A stretch of DNA of 64,000 nucleotides from positions 3,139,977-3,203,976 of the forward strand of contig NC_085137.1 of NCBI RefSeq assembly GCF_035046485.1, in the 5' to 3' direction. Within the stretch, counting starts at the first letter, position 1, and every line of letters begins with the position of its first letter. The position numbers were made by a program, and so were the translations under genes. This DNA is from Aedes albopictus. Taxonomy: Eukaryota; Arthropoda; Insecta; Diptera; Culicidae. This document shows positions 1 to 11,579 of the stretch, piece after piece. Below the pieces are notes generated by a model. That model did not search any database. It was not told where the DNA came from and saw only the letters and a list, made by a program, of their open reading frames with translations.

Positions 1-39
1 AAGCACGCTGATCTACACTCATCGTCATTCTACCATGGG

Positions 40-290
40 CATGAGTACAATTGCTACTCCTTTGATTGTCCAGATCAATCGAAACTGGAACCAATGAAGA
101 GGGTTTGGAACTAGCTCATTTCAAAGGGCACAGATCGAGTGCTCAACATTTATTATATCCATAACGGAGACTGGTACGTTCTTACGATCAACAAGGAAGG
201 AAAGGAATGTTGGTTTGACCGAGGCATCCTCTGCATCTCCACAGTTGTCTCGGGTTGGAGTATTTATTAGTGGGATAGGGTAAGGTGAGG
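40..290 (+). repeat. Dispersed repeat fragment, copy 1
   Basis: This stretch aligns by eye with 59225-59495 in the same orientation. Shared blocks include TTGCTACTCC, TGATTG.CCAGA.CAATCGAA, the GAAGGAAAGGAATGTT block near 197-215 and CTCTGC.TCTCCAC. No coding frame or terminal repeat is visible, so the element class is not known. The copy may begin outside the window. Confidence 0.6.
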
Positions 291-704
291 ACTGTTTTGT
301 ACCCATGATAGGTGATGCGATCAGTAACTTGTACTGTGCAGTGTAATTGCCAAACAAACACGATTACAACTTATTGTGTCGCGGCAAATAATATTTCAGA
401 ACTAGCTTCACAACATGATTCACTTTTTCCAATTTTCTCATCATTAGTCGATCAAGTCGAGATGAAAGCTACAATATGTGTTAATTTCTAACAATTAGGG
501 TGGACCACATTTAAGAGTTCCAGCACATAACTACTAAAAAGTTATACACGCCAAACCAATTTATTTGATCGGTGTAGTCAATAAATTTTACATTTGACTT
601 TATTCCACAGGTCCTTCTAGTTTGATCGGACTGATTTCACATTTAGAATATCATATCAGCGGAGTCAATACACAAAGCAAAGCTATCAAATGAATTTAAT
701 TCAT
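291..704. other. AT-rich non-coding DNA
   Basis: No supported gene, RNA or terminal-repeat structure seen. Confidence 0.5.
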
Positions 705-1146
705 ATTTTAGCAGCAGGCTTGATAATCCTCCTCGAAATCAAAAGAGTTTTGCAGCATGCTCTTGAGCGGTGTTTTGCTTCTGCCTCGTCGCGAGGGAGC
801 GAACGAACCCCAAACAGAGAGGCAACAAAAACTGAGCGAGAAAGAGCGGAACGAAAAAAGAGCCGATGATTATTTCGGGTTTTTGAGCGCGATTTTCGCC
901 TCGAGAGTCTTTCTTTGTATGGGAGTGGAACTCGCGAGAGCTTTTTGAGTGTGAGTGGACGTGAGAAACACAACAAGCAATTATGAGTGTTGGACGAACT
1001 CCTCGCTGCGCGGCCAGCTCTCGCTCGGTGCTGTTGAGTATTTACGTTGTGATTTCTGAGTTTTATTTTCACTCATCAGAAAATCGCCAAAATCGCTTCC
1101 TCATTTTCTCGCGAGGGAGTTTCTGTCAAGCCTGTTTAGCAGGAAC
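705..1146. mobile_element. Possible MITE with weak inverted ends
   Basis: The left end reads AGCAGGCTTGATAATCCTCC. The reverse complement of the right end reads AACAGGCTTGACAGAAACTCC, so the ends form a weak terminal inverted repeat around a GC-richer core holding several CTCGCGAG-type words. No target duplication could be established. The short open frames inside match no family I recognise. Confidence 0.25.
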
Positions 1147-1342
1147 AAATGGTATCATAATATTTGCTCGTCAAAAACAAAATTAACCGCACTTATTTCA
1201 ACCAATCATATCACAACACCACCAACCACCCCCTGAATGCCAAATCAATTCGAAACCACCCCAAAACACACACTGTTCATACGTCTCACTAATACACGAT
1301 CAGGTCCTGAAGGTCCTCCTTTTCCGATGTGCTTATTAATAA

Positions 1343-1496
1343 TAGTCCTGTTCAACGACGTAGGTTGAATTTGCTCGAACTTGCTCGAAGTTGCTGCATC
1401 CTACTCATACCCATTTGTCAACAAATGAGAAAGAGCGGGATGGAGCAAGTGCGAGCAAGTTCGAGCAAGTTCAACCTACGTCGTTGAACAGGACTA
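1343..1496. mobile_element. Short MITE with about 50-bp inverted repeats
   Basis: The arms begin TAGTCCTGTTCAACGACGTA and are near-perfect reverse complements across a loop of about 45 bp. The inner arms repeat the word GCTCGAACTT. TA dinucleotides at both ends fit a Tc1/mariner-type target. There is no coding capacity. Confidence 0.8.
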
Positions 1497-4249
1497 ATAT
1501 AACGAAATTATCAAAATGACTCCACCTTTCTGTCATAATAATAAATTGTTTATGATATTTTTCCTTCTATCCCTCTTTCACGACAGTCCGTACAGTTTGC
1601 ATACACGGCCACGTCAAGTATATGAAATTGGATTCGAAAACATAGTATTGGTGCACCTTCTCCGTCTTTGGATCTTCCTTACAAACCATCGCGAGCAATA
1701 TGTTGTCCTCTTCTGGTCAATGCAACGCCAGATCTTTCCTTCCCATCGTCAGGAGGGCCACGGCATGTCCAATTCCTTGATTATATTTATGTTTATGCTT
1801 TATGAAAGATAGGCGAGCAAAAGAAGAACTGCGAGGTTTCAATAAATATTATGATTCGTGTATGTTCTATCGTCGAGCACACCGTTGTAGAAACGCCATG
1901 CAAACAGACAGACAGACAGCTCGAGAGTTTCCCAAGCTCTGATGGTGTGTCGTGGAAAACAGTGGGTTTCTGTTGCTGGCTGCACTCCGATTGAGAGGAA
2001 TTTCCACGCTCTTCTTTGTACATTCAGCATGGTTTCCACTACAGCTAGAGGTTCGTTCATGTGGTGTTGGTTAGAAACATGGTGTTGGTGAATACTTTGT
2101 TAGAGTATGCCGTATTGACGGTGGTGGGGATGATTCAAAATTAGGGTGGGGATGAAGCATACTCCGGTGCGAGCACCAGGCTTGCAACATGGTGTTGGTT
2201 CGGTGATCAGGCCAGTCTCATCGCTATCGTCGTAGAAGTAATTGGTTCCTTTGTCAATATTATGTGGAAGTTTGTTTAGTAATGTTTTGTAGTTTACGGA
2301 AACGCGATCTCTGCTAAGAGGAGCCCAGTTAGCGTATTTTGTAGCGGGAGAGCGGTTTATGATACACGAGAGATTTTCGCCCTTCTTTTATCATAGAAGA
2401 AAAACAATATCAAGAGCGAGTAGAAAAAAAAAGCAAAGAGAATTGCTTTCTCGACCGAGATTTGATCCTCGAACGCTGTGTCAGAGTGAAGTGTAAAATT
2501 ATTTGTGTTTTTATCGGCTCGTCCATCATACACACCCGGGTGTATGCTCGCGCGCTCCCTCTCTGTCTATCTAGCTCTATGTATCTCTCCGTCTCGGATT
2601 CAATCGATTTTGACTTATCGACCGAATGGCTCGCTTAGCATATAGTTTTAATCAGTAGTACCGCGTTGATTGTTGAATGATGTGGTCGAAAACCGCAAAC
2701 GTAAGCGAGTGAATTTTTTAATAGCACAAAAAAAAAACAATTATGCTCCGAGCACACGGCCGGCAATGGTAGTTCGTAATGGAACGTCAACCAGAGTGAC
2801 ACGCCGAGAGTGATCCGATGAGTTTCCAATGATCAATCGAGAAGATAGGTTGGCTGAATGATCTTGGTTTCACGTGCAGTGGTGATGATGAAGACACCTA
2901 TTACTAATAGTGCAACCTGCAAAACAGTGTGACTCGTGATATTCAGAAACGAATAAAATTAGTGCAATATATCATTGAAAAATACACTGCAAGTAATATA
3001 CATGTTCGAGATTCGGCTATGATGCCGACTAAAGTGAGATTTTGATAAAATATCATCATCGTGTCTATCTGGACTGTGCTGAGCAATGATTCAGGTCGAC
3101 TCTGTTGGATACTCAAGAGTGAAGGATGAATCAAACAACGATGAAGGTGAATAGAAAGCATTATTTATTACTAATAAATAGCTCCTAAACAACTACCAAT
3201 GAACATGAAGCGAAGCTTAATACCATTATAGTGTGGAAATTGTAACATTTGTTGAACTAAATCATGGATTTGTCGATGCATATGAAAATGCCGTCGGGAT
3301 TTTTCAATGTGCTCTCTCTGTTTTTTTGTTCTTCACTGAGTGATTTTTATAATTTTTTGTTACACATGAATAACTTCCAACTAAAGTTTAAAAATATATA
3401 TATATTCAGAAATGGACTTTTTTTTTTATTATTTGTCATATTCTATAATTTCTCTTGTCCTAACCGTTTAAATGGCTTACGTTGCATTCGACATGGCGTG
3501 TTCTAGTTCAGAGTTTCCATCATAAATGTGTTTTGTGTTATGGCTTGTTATAGCCTTCTTCTATTCCAATAAACCGACTACACAACGACTATGCGAAAAC
3601 AGTCAGGTTTTAAATCGCAGCTCTAAATAACCGATTGCAATTAATTACTCTACGTGCCTATGTTTCGCATGGTGGACGTTCGTCAATAAATCGATTTATA
3701 CCATTTTCCAGAGGTCAATTTACGTTGCTCCAGGCGGATCATCCCGTCAGAGACACCACCTCACCATCAATGTTAATGTATAACGTACCTACCTACACCG
3801 AGACGGAAAAGAGCGATCCGGCCAACTTGAGGCCGCGCGCGTAAATATAAGTAAAAGCAGCAGCAGCGCATCTTGCTGGTACACGAGTGCTCTGTAGCGT
3901 ACACGCCTGTTTTTAATATAAATCAGCGACGATCAATTATATTTATAATGCACAGAAAGTAAATAAACTTCCCAGTCGGACCGGCTGAAATCCCGTCGGT
4001 ATGGCTTGTGTCGGTTAGGTTAGAATTAATTATGTGAGGATGTATGTTCCAAATCTCAATAATTCAGTAAATTGTAATGTAACAGTGATCCAATGATGTT
4101 TCAAATAATTTTGCGAAGCACGAAAATCAGTGCTCTATTATTGCTAGCTGTAAAGGATTTTTTTTAATGTGTTGCTTTTTAAATATATTTAAACAACGGC
4201 GTAAAGGGAAGAGGCTCAAATAAATTAGTCACATATCAAATTCAGCTCA
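1497..4249. other. Non-coding DNA, no gene seen
   Basis: Only short open frames without recognisable motifs occur here, along with homopolymer and AT runs such as the TA tract near 3390. It lies far upstream of, or inside a long first intron of, the spalt gene. No terminal repeats were recognised. Confidence 0.5.
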
Positions 4250-4345
4250 AACCATAGAGCTGAGCCGGTAAACGCACTGCTATTCACTAGAATTACGCTG
4301 GGATATCTTGGCTTGATTACCGTTAAGGTTCAGGACCGTTCTGTA
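4250..4345 (+). repeat. Degenerate tRNA-derived SINE head
   Basis: The words GAGCCGGTAAACGCA, GCTATTCA, TTACGCTG and GGTTCAGGACCGTTCTGT follow in order the tRNA-like head and start of the body of the better-preserved SINE at 61268. Box A is recognisable and box B is eroded. It looks like an old 5' fragment. Confidence 0.4.
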
Positions 4346-4814
4346 ATTGATATTGGATGGAGTATCTTTATTCCTATTATACACTATTCCAATGAACCAA
4401 AAAAAAAACGATAAGTTGTCAGAGCATTTTTGTTGTTAATAACTGTAGAACACTAAGATGAAAACCAGGGTCAAACCCAGTAAATTAATTGGAGACCGTC
4501 TGAGTTTAGGTCTGAATCCAAGAATTATTTTTTTAAAGACTTAAATAAATTTGTATGTTTTGTTGTAGTTGAAAAAGTAGTTGATTTTGCACTGCGAGTG
4601 TAAAAATGCATGCTTTATTTTTGAATCTATGTCAATAAAAAGAGCTTCATCTCCAAAACTGCAGTACATAAATCATTCCAATTACATTGCATATCGCAAC
4701 ACCCAAGTAACAATTTCTATGGTATCTGAACATTGATCTTATTTGCTAGGGTTTGATGGTTGATATAACAAATTCATTTCGGTTATAAATTCATTAGAAT
4801 GAGTCAACGTTGCC

Positions 4815-6062
4815 TAGAAAAATTTCAAACTGATCGCATCGACCTAAGACAAAGCATTTCCGATCCCTTTTAGCGTCCAAATCAACTTAGCAAAATTTTA
4901 AAGCAATGGACTACCCGCTTGGCGCACACCCACAGTTGATCAGCAGGAGTAAATGAATTTTATTTTGTATGGTGAAAAGCATCTAAACTTGAATTACTTG
5001 AAATAGAAAGCTTTTCCCGAAAAAATATTTGGTAGTCTTAATAGTGGTCACCATTGTGCACAACCACTACCAAATATTTTTTCGAATAATGTCCACTTCG
5101 AGAAATTTGCCTTTAGATGCTATTCGCCATACAATATTTTTGCTATTTACTTTTAGCGATTTTTCGCGCATAGAAGCTAGCGCCACATTGGTCGATGCGG
5201 AGAGTAGGAAAACAGCCAAAGCATTTAATCCATTGGTTGCGATCCCGCATTGTGGTTGAAATTTGAAAGTGATTCAATGAATTAACTACATCGGCTGTTT
5301 TCCTACTCTCCGTATCGACCAATGTGGCGCTAGCTTCTATGCGCGAAAAATCGCTAAAAGTAAATCGCAAAAATATTGTATGGCGAATAGCATCTAAAGG
5401 CAAATTTATCGAAGTGGACATTATTCGAAAAAATATTTGGTAGTGGTTGTGCACAATGGTGACTACTATTAAGCCTACCAAATATGTTTTCAGTAAAAGC
5501 TTTCTATTTCAAGTAATTCAAGTTTAGATGCCTTTCACCATACAAAATAAAATTGATTTACTCCTGCTGATCAACTGTGGGTGTGCGTCAAGCGGGTAGT
5601 CCATTGGTGAAAACTTGCATTTTTATTTCATGAGGAACCTAGTGAGCAACCCAAATTGTTCTTAAACTGTCTACCCGATTGATTTAAAAATACAGCGCTA
5701 GGATGTGCCGACAAACTTTGTTGGAGGCCGCAAAGCGATCCGACACTTGCGACAAAAGTTATCCTACATAATTTCTGTGCTAAACATGTATCGGATCATT
5801 TTGCGGTCTTCGACAAAGTTTTTCGGCATAACTTCTCAGGCAACCAATAAGCATTTAAACAAGTCGTATTTGAGCATTATATCTACAGTACACATGCTTG
5901 CTGCTTTACCTGAGTACACATAATCGGTTACATAGTTTTAGAAAAATGTGAGTCCCTAATACGGAAAACGCGAAAAATTCAATTTTTTTCATTCTAAATC
6001 TCATACACATTTCAATTGAAATGCAAAATGTGGGACTCGCCTAATCGAACCCAGTTGTTTTA
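4815..6062. mobile_element. Foldback-family element, copy A, split by another insertion
   Basis: The left flank, with a TTTTAGCGTCCAAA.CAACT block, and the right part 5705-6060, with GCAAAGCGATCCGACACTTG and TCGGATCATTTTGCGGTCTT, match the inverted-repeat family seen at 11580-12245 and 49072-49545. The 703-bp foldback at 4904-5606 sits inside it. Boundaries are approximate and there is no coding capacity. Confidence 0.5.
4904..5606. mobile_element. 703-bp foldback element with about 330-bp arms
   Basis: The two halves are reverse complements with only scattered mismatches, from CAATGGACTACCCGCTTG at the left end to its complement at the right, around a short centre near 5225-5290. Each arm contains its own nested palindrome built on ACCAAATATT around TGTGCACAA. 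Open frames in both halves are the same sequence read in opposite directions, so they do not indicate a gene. Confidence 0.9.
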
Positions 6063-6088
6063 GACAAGGTCGTTTTTGTTTTGGAAAC

Positions 6089-6347
6089 TTAAGGCCGCGC
6101 GGGACGACGTATAATTTTTCCTATCTTCCTTCTCGTTCTAACAATTTGCCTCGCGATTTTTAAGATGCAAATATCAATTTCCACTGCACTGACGTAGTTG
6201 AAACTTTAGTCGATTGTGCACCGCAAGTGAGCAAATGAACGATCAAATTTCTAGCCAATAATATGAAGTAGAAGTTGAGATTTGCATCTTACTAACAACA
6301 GAGCAATGGAATGGCGGACGATTCAACCACCGTCCCGTCCGGCCTTA
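6089..6347. mobile_element. MITE with TTAAGGCCG inverted ends
   Basis: The left end TTAAGGCCGCGCGGGACG and the right-end complement TTAAGGCCGGACGGGACGG form the terminal repeat. Subterminal AAGATGCAAATATCAA pairs with GAGATTTGCATCTT further in. The element is 259 bp with no coding frame. A TTAA-like end could be part of the target. Confidence 0.8.
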
Positions 6348-6439
6348 AAACAAAATGACAACCAGAGGTTGTACAGACTAAACGAACATTAACATTAGGC
6401 AATGGACATCACACGAAATACCCAGTAAACCAGTGGGGG

Positions 6440-6575
6440 TTCCCACTGGGGAATGTTGTGATCGACAAAAAGTTTCCGCGGTTGGAGTGGGAATCGAAAC
6501 CTCACTCCGTGGCACTCACAATACGCCTCAACGTCTGATGACGCTAAGCGTACGGCTACGAAGCCCACGATTCCT
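6440..6575 (-). repeat. Degenerate tRNA-headed SINE
   Basis: Read on the minus strand, a box A-like TAGCCGTACGC is followed at a normal distance by a box B-like GGTTTCGATTCCC. The remainder does not fold as a convincing tRNA cloverleaf, so I call it a SINE head and not a functional tRNA gene. Confidence 0.4.
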
Positions 6576-6604
6576 TTCGTTCACTGTAGCGTACACAAGA
6601 ACAC

Positions 6605-7025
6605 TGTGCGAAATTTGGTTGTGATTAGTTGCATTCCCGCATTCCGCATGGTGATTAAAATTTTTAAGAGAAACGAACTTTTTTTCGCATTTTACCTTAA
6701 GGACATACTTGTTAGAACCCCAAAACTGGCCGCCACAATGATCGATTTTGGCACCTACTCGCGATTTCAATCGCACAAATCTCTTCGTAAACAAAATCAG
6801 CGCACCTGAGCTTCTTATTTTAAGCTTATCACAAGTGAACAAGAACATAATAATAAAATGCACTGCTATTTGAAGCTTGCTTCTTGGGATTGGTGCATCT
6901 GAAGTTCTGATGTACTGTTGAAGCGGGATTTCAAGCGCTCAAATTTGTCAAAATCCCATGTAAGATAACGACTACTGACTATGGTTTGAAAGTATAGCCT
7001 AGGACAGTTTTTGAGAGTTTGTCGG
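6605..7025. mobile_element. Decayed foldback-family copy B
   Basis: The left part has the family words AATTTGGTTGTGATTAGTTGCATTCCCGC... (read in short blocks) and TTCGCATTTT. The right part has AAGTATAGCCTAGGA near 6990, as in the copy at 49072-49545. The middle is too diverged to align by eye. Confidence 0.4.
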
Positions 7026-7187
7026 GGAGAGAAAAGGTCCTCGGCGTGAATGTTACGGGCATCAAAAAACCACACCTGGATTGTTATTATACATTTTTGT
7101 ATGATTTTTCATTACAATTATTTGCAGTACATACATATGTACTTAATGTACAATTCTCACTAAGAACGTGGTTCTTCTTCTTTCTTC

Positions 7188-7503
7188 TTCTTCTGGGACG
7201 AAATATGATTTTTCAGCTCATGAGCTATGAGCACTTCTACAGTTATTCATTGAGACTTCCTCTGCCAAGTAATAATGGGTGCTGTATAACAGCTTATTTA
7301 GCCTAAATTTTCAATATCAAGCTAAAAGCGGCTTATTCATCTGTTGTACATAAAGGAAGTTTGTTAGGTTTTGCATGTGTATATCGTGTGGCAAGCACGG
7401 AGATACTTTATGCATAAGGAAGTCAAGGAACCGACCGGGAATCTAACCGGTCGCCCTCAACATGTTCATGCTGAATACCTTCACAGCTGTGGCTATATGG
7501 GCT
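7188..7503 (-). mobile_element. tRNA-derived SINE (Feilai-like), minus strand, interrupted
   Basis: On the minus strand the order is GAGCCCATATAGCC, GGTATTCAGCATGAACATG, a box B relic GGTTAGATTCCCGGTCGG, CTTGACTTCC, TGTATCGTGTGG-type text, GGAAGTC and finally GAGCACTTCTACAG near 7216-7260. This follows the SINE at 61268-61550. About 75 bp at 7272-7348, with weak TGTA.AACAG inverted ends, interrupts it and may be a tiny MITE. Confidence 0.65.
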
Positions 7504-8154
7504 CATCTACACTCTACAGAAGACAAATATGCACCATAATGTCTTTATTGTCATATTTTTATTTATATTTTTATTTTTGTGAAAAACAATTGAAAAACCA
7601 CAGTGGGCTTTCCGAGATGAATCTGCCCCGTGTTAAACATTTCGTTAATTAAAAAAAAAAAACAAAACAAAAAATGTTCACCCTTAACAAATAAAAACAT
7701 AAAAAATGAAAAAATACACAAATTGACTAATGGCCCATGCTTCCTCGATTAAACCAAAACTCCAATTAAGACAGTAGGACCCTATTGTCATGATGCTTCA
7801 TTGCTCTTTGCAATTAATGTACGCGATAGCGGTGATTTGATTAGAACGGTACATGACACGGCTAGCATGATATACAAATATCTAAAAATTTCAGGGTAAT
7901 CGCCAAACAGTTTTGTGATACATATTTAAGTATTGCGATAAATTACATAATTCTTGTTTTTTCGGCGAACTTTTTTCGGTGTACTAATGATAAACTAAAT
8001 ATTTAAACATGAATCATGATTAATGTTTTGAATGCTTTCAGTAATGATTATGACTAGTGATTAATTTAATTTCCCGGATGATTGGAGTTCAGCTTATTAC
8101 CTTAATTTGGTCTGAACTATGATAAATATATAAGATTTACAATTCAACAAGGTT
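7504..8154. other. AT-rich non-coding DNA
   Basis: A-rich tracts near 7650-7700 and low-complexity AT sequence. No gene or repeat structure seen. Confidence 0.5.
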
Positions 8155-9277
8155 AAAGCCTGTATCCGCAATCGGGACACAGAAGTACGGCTGTAGCTCT
8201 GTAATGAATCGGTTAAATTGGCCAAATAAATGGTGTATGTTTATTATTTGTGCCAAATCTCATAAAAATCGATGCATTACTTTTAACTGTGGATGAAAAA
8301 CATACAGACGTGATCTTGTACCGACTTTTCGAACCCTCTAAGCAGAATACCCTTTATGAATGAGTGTAATCAGTTTCGTACCTTTTAATTCCGCCCTATG
8401 TTGCTTATCCTTTGACAGATACGCGTATTTCGACTACCACTTGTAATCTTCCTCAGTAATCTGGATCCAGTGGATAACTGACACTGAGGAAGATTACAAG
8501 TGGTAGTCGAAATACGCGTATCTGTCAAAGGATAAGCAACATAGGGCGGAATTAAAAGGTACGAAACTGATTACACTCATTCATACAGACGTGGTTTTAA
8601 GCATTTTGTACAATCATGGCCAATTTCCATTCGCATAATAGATGGTTCTTTTATGCTACAGTTCAAAGTTCTGTGATGATGATTATGAAATTTTGCAAGC
8701 AGTTATGATACTTATAGAGACGCTTTCTTGCTCAATTTGATTTGAACTTTGATAAATCGATTTGAAAGCTACTGGTGTTGATAGGGGTGAATGTTAGTGA
8801 AACTTTTTCGTGTTTTTCATGTGCGAAGTACAGAAGGTAGTTTATTATGCGTATGTTATGCCTGTAAAATTTGATGATTGTTGGTATAGTAGTTCCAATA
8901 GTACAATCGAAACAATAAAGGGTGCTGACTAATTGCTGTCTGAGGGGCTAAAATCACGTTCAGTCCCAATACATGTTTCGACTATCACATTGTTGATAGT
9001 GCATCGATTTTGTTTTGAAATTTTGACAATGCAACAAATGTAAATTAAAAGGTTTGTGTTCAAAATTTCAGCCATTTCCTTTGCCAAATTCAAAAGTTAC
9101 AGCGCTGACAAGCCAAACTAGGGGCTGTACAAAATTCAATGGCGCACATTCTACTCTTTCATTGCTACAACAAAAAGTACTGCACCGATTAGGCCAAATT
9201 TGACCAATTTTAATGTATCTAATGCAGAGTTACAGCTGTATTTATGTGTCCCGATTATTGCGGCTACAGACTTTATT
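8155..9277. mobile_element. Non-autonomous element with CGGGACACA inverted ends
   Basis: The left end AAAGCCTGTATCCGCAATCG and the complement of the right end AAAGTCTGTAGCCGCAATAA, each followed by a CGGGACACA word, form a terminal repeat. The right part (8815-9277) matches 49555-49930, including TTTTTCATGTGCGA, AAAATTTGATGATT.TTGG, GGGGCTGTACAAAATTCAAT and GCTACAACAAAAAGTAC. A palindromic insertion lies at 8313-8585. There is no coding frame. Confidence 0.6.
8355..8585. repeat. Perfect 103-bp inverted repeat, 25-bp loop
   Basis: Arms 8355-8457 and 8483-8585 are identical reverse complements with no mismatch that I can find. A 12-bp direct repeat CATACAGACGTG lies at 8301-8312 and 8582-8593, so the inserted block may be 8313-8581. 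The end of one arm (GGAATTAAAAGGTAC.AAACTGATT) recurs at 13228-13275. The arm resembles the 3' end of a retroposon joined head to head with a second copy. Confidence 0.95.
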
Positions 9278-9283
9278 CAAATG

Positions 9284-9700
9284 CCGGGGCCCGTGGCGTA
9301 GTGGCTACATGTTCACTTCATAAGTAAATGGTCATGGGTTCGACCCAGCCCCGGCACTTGCAATTTTTCGTCTGTTGCTCTTCCCTCCGAGAGCGGCTGA
9401 CACCTGATCCTCTTCTGAGCATATGCTCTAACGGACCGGGAAATTTGGATACGGATAACGGCAACTCATAATGGACCCTCAATCGGACTGGAAAAGGAAC
9501 AAGAGCCACACATCAACATCCTCGTGCTCACCATTCTACCATGGACAAGGTTGAAAAGTGACAGCAGCGCAAAGGCAACCAGTTCGATATAGTAGAATAA
9601 GAATAGAATACATTTAGGCGCTGTACAATGTGTAAGTGCAGCCGCCAATTGGAATCGCTCACGCAGTGCCCTAGTGGACAAAAGAGCTGTAAATTAAGTT
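9284..9700 (+). mobile_element. tRNA-headed SINE or composite
   Basis: The head has a 7-bp GC-rich acceptor-like stem (GCCGGGG with CCCCGGC at about 9284-9354), a box A-like GTGGCGTAGTGGCTACA and a box B GGTTCGACCC. The anticodon-like region is poorly paired. A non-tRNA body follows to about 9700, including CTCGTGCTCACCATTCTACCA, which resembles text at the start of the window. It is a SINE and probably not a working tRNA. Confidence 0.55.
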
Positions 9701-10317
9701 AAGTGATTGAAGAATAAGGTTATTTAAATTTATTAAATTTTTAATAGTGATTAATCAATTGCAAAACATCTTGCTATGAATAATGATGACGATTGATAAA
9801 TACTTACACAATTGAGTTCTGCACCGCTGGTATTTTTAATTGTACTCTTGAAAAAATAACAAATAGCAATAAATCATGATTATCACGGCCGGCAACGAAA
9901 TTGTGAGGTTTACGTATCGCTAAGGTCTTTGTTACGTATGATGCATTTGTTTGTTGGGATCATGATTATCAGTAACCGTTGGTTTTATTTATCCTTTGTC
10001 ATAAGATTGCATGATTCAAAAGCTATGTGTTACAACATTGAAACTATTTATCATGATTAAATATTATTATGTTAACCCGCTGTTCCATTTTACCCAACCC
10101 GTTTCAACTTACTCCGGTGTACCTTAATCCTTATTTTAATCTTAAACGACAGCAGCTAATCGTCAAAATTCCGAAGAAAGTTAGAAATATTGCAAAACTT
10201 CATGTTTTTCTTTGAAACGTATCAAACCGTGAATGTCGTTTTAGGGTTGGGGCCTGTTGAGGCAAAACAAGCACGCTAGGTGTGGCAGAATGAGGAATCC
10301 GTGTTTTGTACATACAT
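9701..10317. other. AT-rich non-coding DNA
   Basis: No gene seen. Several ATCATGATTATC-like words recur around 7900-10070, but no element could be delimited. Confidence 0.4.
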
Positions 10318-10975
10318 GGGATAGACAAAATTATTAGGACAGGCAAAATTTCACTTATCAAAAAGTAGTTAACTAACTGTAACTTTTCGAAAAGTGCTTC
10401 AAAATTCTCAAATTTTTACTGTGAACTGGTCAACTAGTTATCTATCAATGGTCCCAATTTGGGGAAATATCGAGTTATTCTACATAAAGATAGAAATATT
10501 CTAGATTAAGCTTATTATAGAGGTCACTAAAACTTAAAATTCATTGTATTTGGTTCATTGAATTCGGAGATATAATAATCCAAAGATGGCTATCGGATAA
10601 TTCTGGAGCTCGATATGAAAAGGTCGTATGTACTTTTGTCGATTAAAAATTCGATCAGTTGGATTCGCTTATTTTAGCAAAAAACCATTGAAATTGAACA
10701 AAGTTGATACATACAGCAGATTCATCACAAAATAGGCTTTCCGTTCCATCATTAAAAGTCTCCAAAATATCTTCCCTATTGCTACAATAACTAAAACAAA
10801 CTGATCGAATTTTATATCGACAAATGTACATACGACCTATTCAAATCGAGCTCCAGAATTATGCTCTTTACCCGATAGCCATCTTTGGATTGTTATATCT
10901 CTGAATTCAATGAACCAAATACAATGAATTTTAAGTTTTAGTGACCACTATAATAAGCTTAAAAAAACTTTTGAC
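10318..10975. mobile_element. Large-hairpin MITE of the GGGATAGACAAAAT family, truncated
   Basis: The left end GGGATAGACAAAATTATTAG, followed by GACAGGCAAAATTTCAC, matches the element at 30387-32202. Inside, arms 10506-10662 and 10801-10966 are near-perfect reverse complements (TTCATTGAATTC.GAGATATAA, CCAAAGATGGCTATCGG, AGGTCGTATGTAC). The matching right terminal repeat is not found, so this copy is truncated on the right. Confidence 0.65.
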
Positions 10976-11129
10976 TTAACACCAAATTAGCCATCATGGT
11001 TTCGAAATTCAAGATGGTAGGTAATTATAGTTTTTTTTTTACGTTCCCTTTAATTAACTTGAGTATAAATCTCGCGCTTAGTATCTACAATGATCGATTC
11101 CTTATCATAGATTTTTTCTTTGGTTAATC

Positions 11130-11403
11130 TTTACGTCCTGACGTATTTGCGCACTCAAATTTCGATGTTCATTTTGCTATATTTTCTTCAATTTTTACCC
11201 GATTTTGATGAAAACTTGACAGAACAACCGAAAATTACTAACGTTTCATAGAAAGCACCGGTTAGTTAAGTTGAATGACCGGTTCCGAAATTATACGGAA
11301 ATCCAGTGGGGTACATCAGTTGGCCAAATTCGTCTAAAAATTGAAGAAAATAGAGCCAAATGAACATCAAAATTCGGGTGCGCAAATACGTCAGGGACGT
11401 AAA
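11130..11403. mobile_element. MITE with TTTACGTCC inverted ends
   Basis: The left TTTACGTCCTGACGTATTTG and its complement at the right end form arms of about 65 bp, continuing through GCGCAC.C.AATTT.GATGTT and TTTTCTTCAATTTTT. The loop holds ACCGGTT/AACCGGT-like words. No coding frame is present. Confidence 0.8.
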
Positions 11404-11579
11404 GGGTAATAACTTGGCCGGCAAATCATTTTCGGTAGTTTTTGTTGTTTTAGATGCTAGACCTAGTCGGCCTTCATTGAAACACACCGAGAGATTATGT
11501 GGTCGTATTTCCAGGAATAATCCGTAGGGAAAATCTATGAAGAGAAATTGATCATTGTAGAGGCGCCCGTATGATACTA

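Noticed and set aside
5029..5481. Two similar open frames on opposite strands
   Set aside because: They are the same arm of the foldback read from both sides, not paralogous genes.
9284..9356. Possible tRNA gene with CAT anticodon
   Set aside because: Acceptor and T-arm-like parts exist, but the anticodon stem does not pair and a SINE body follows directly.
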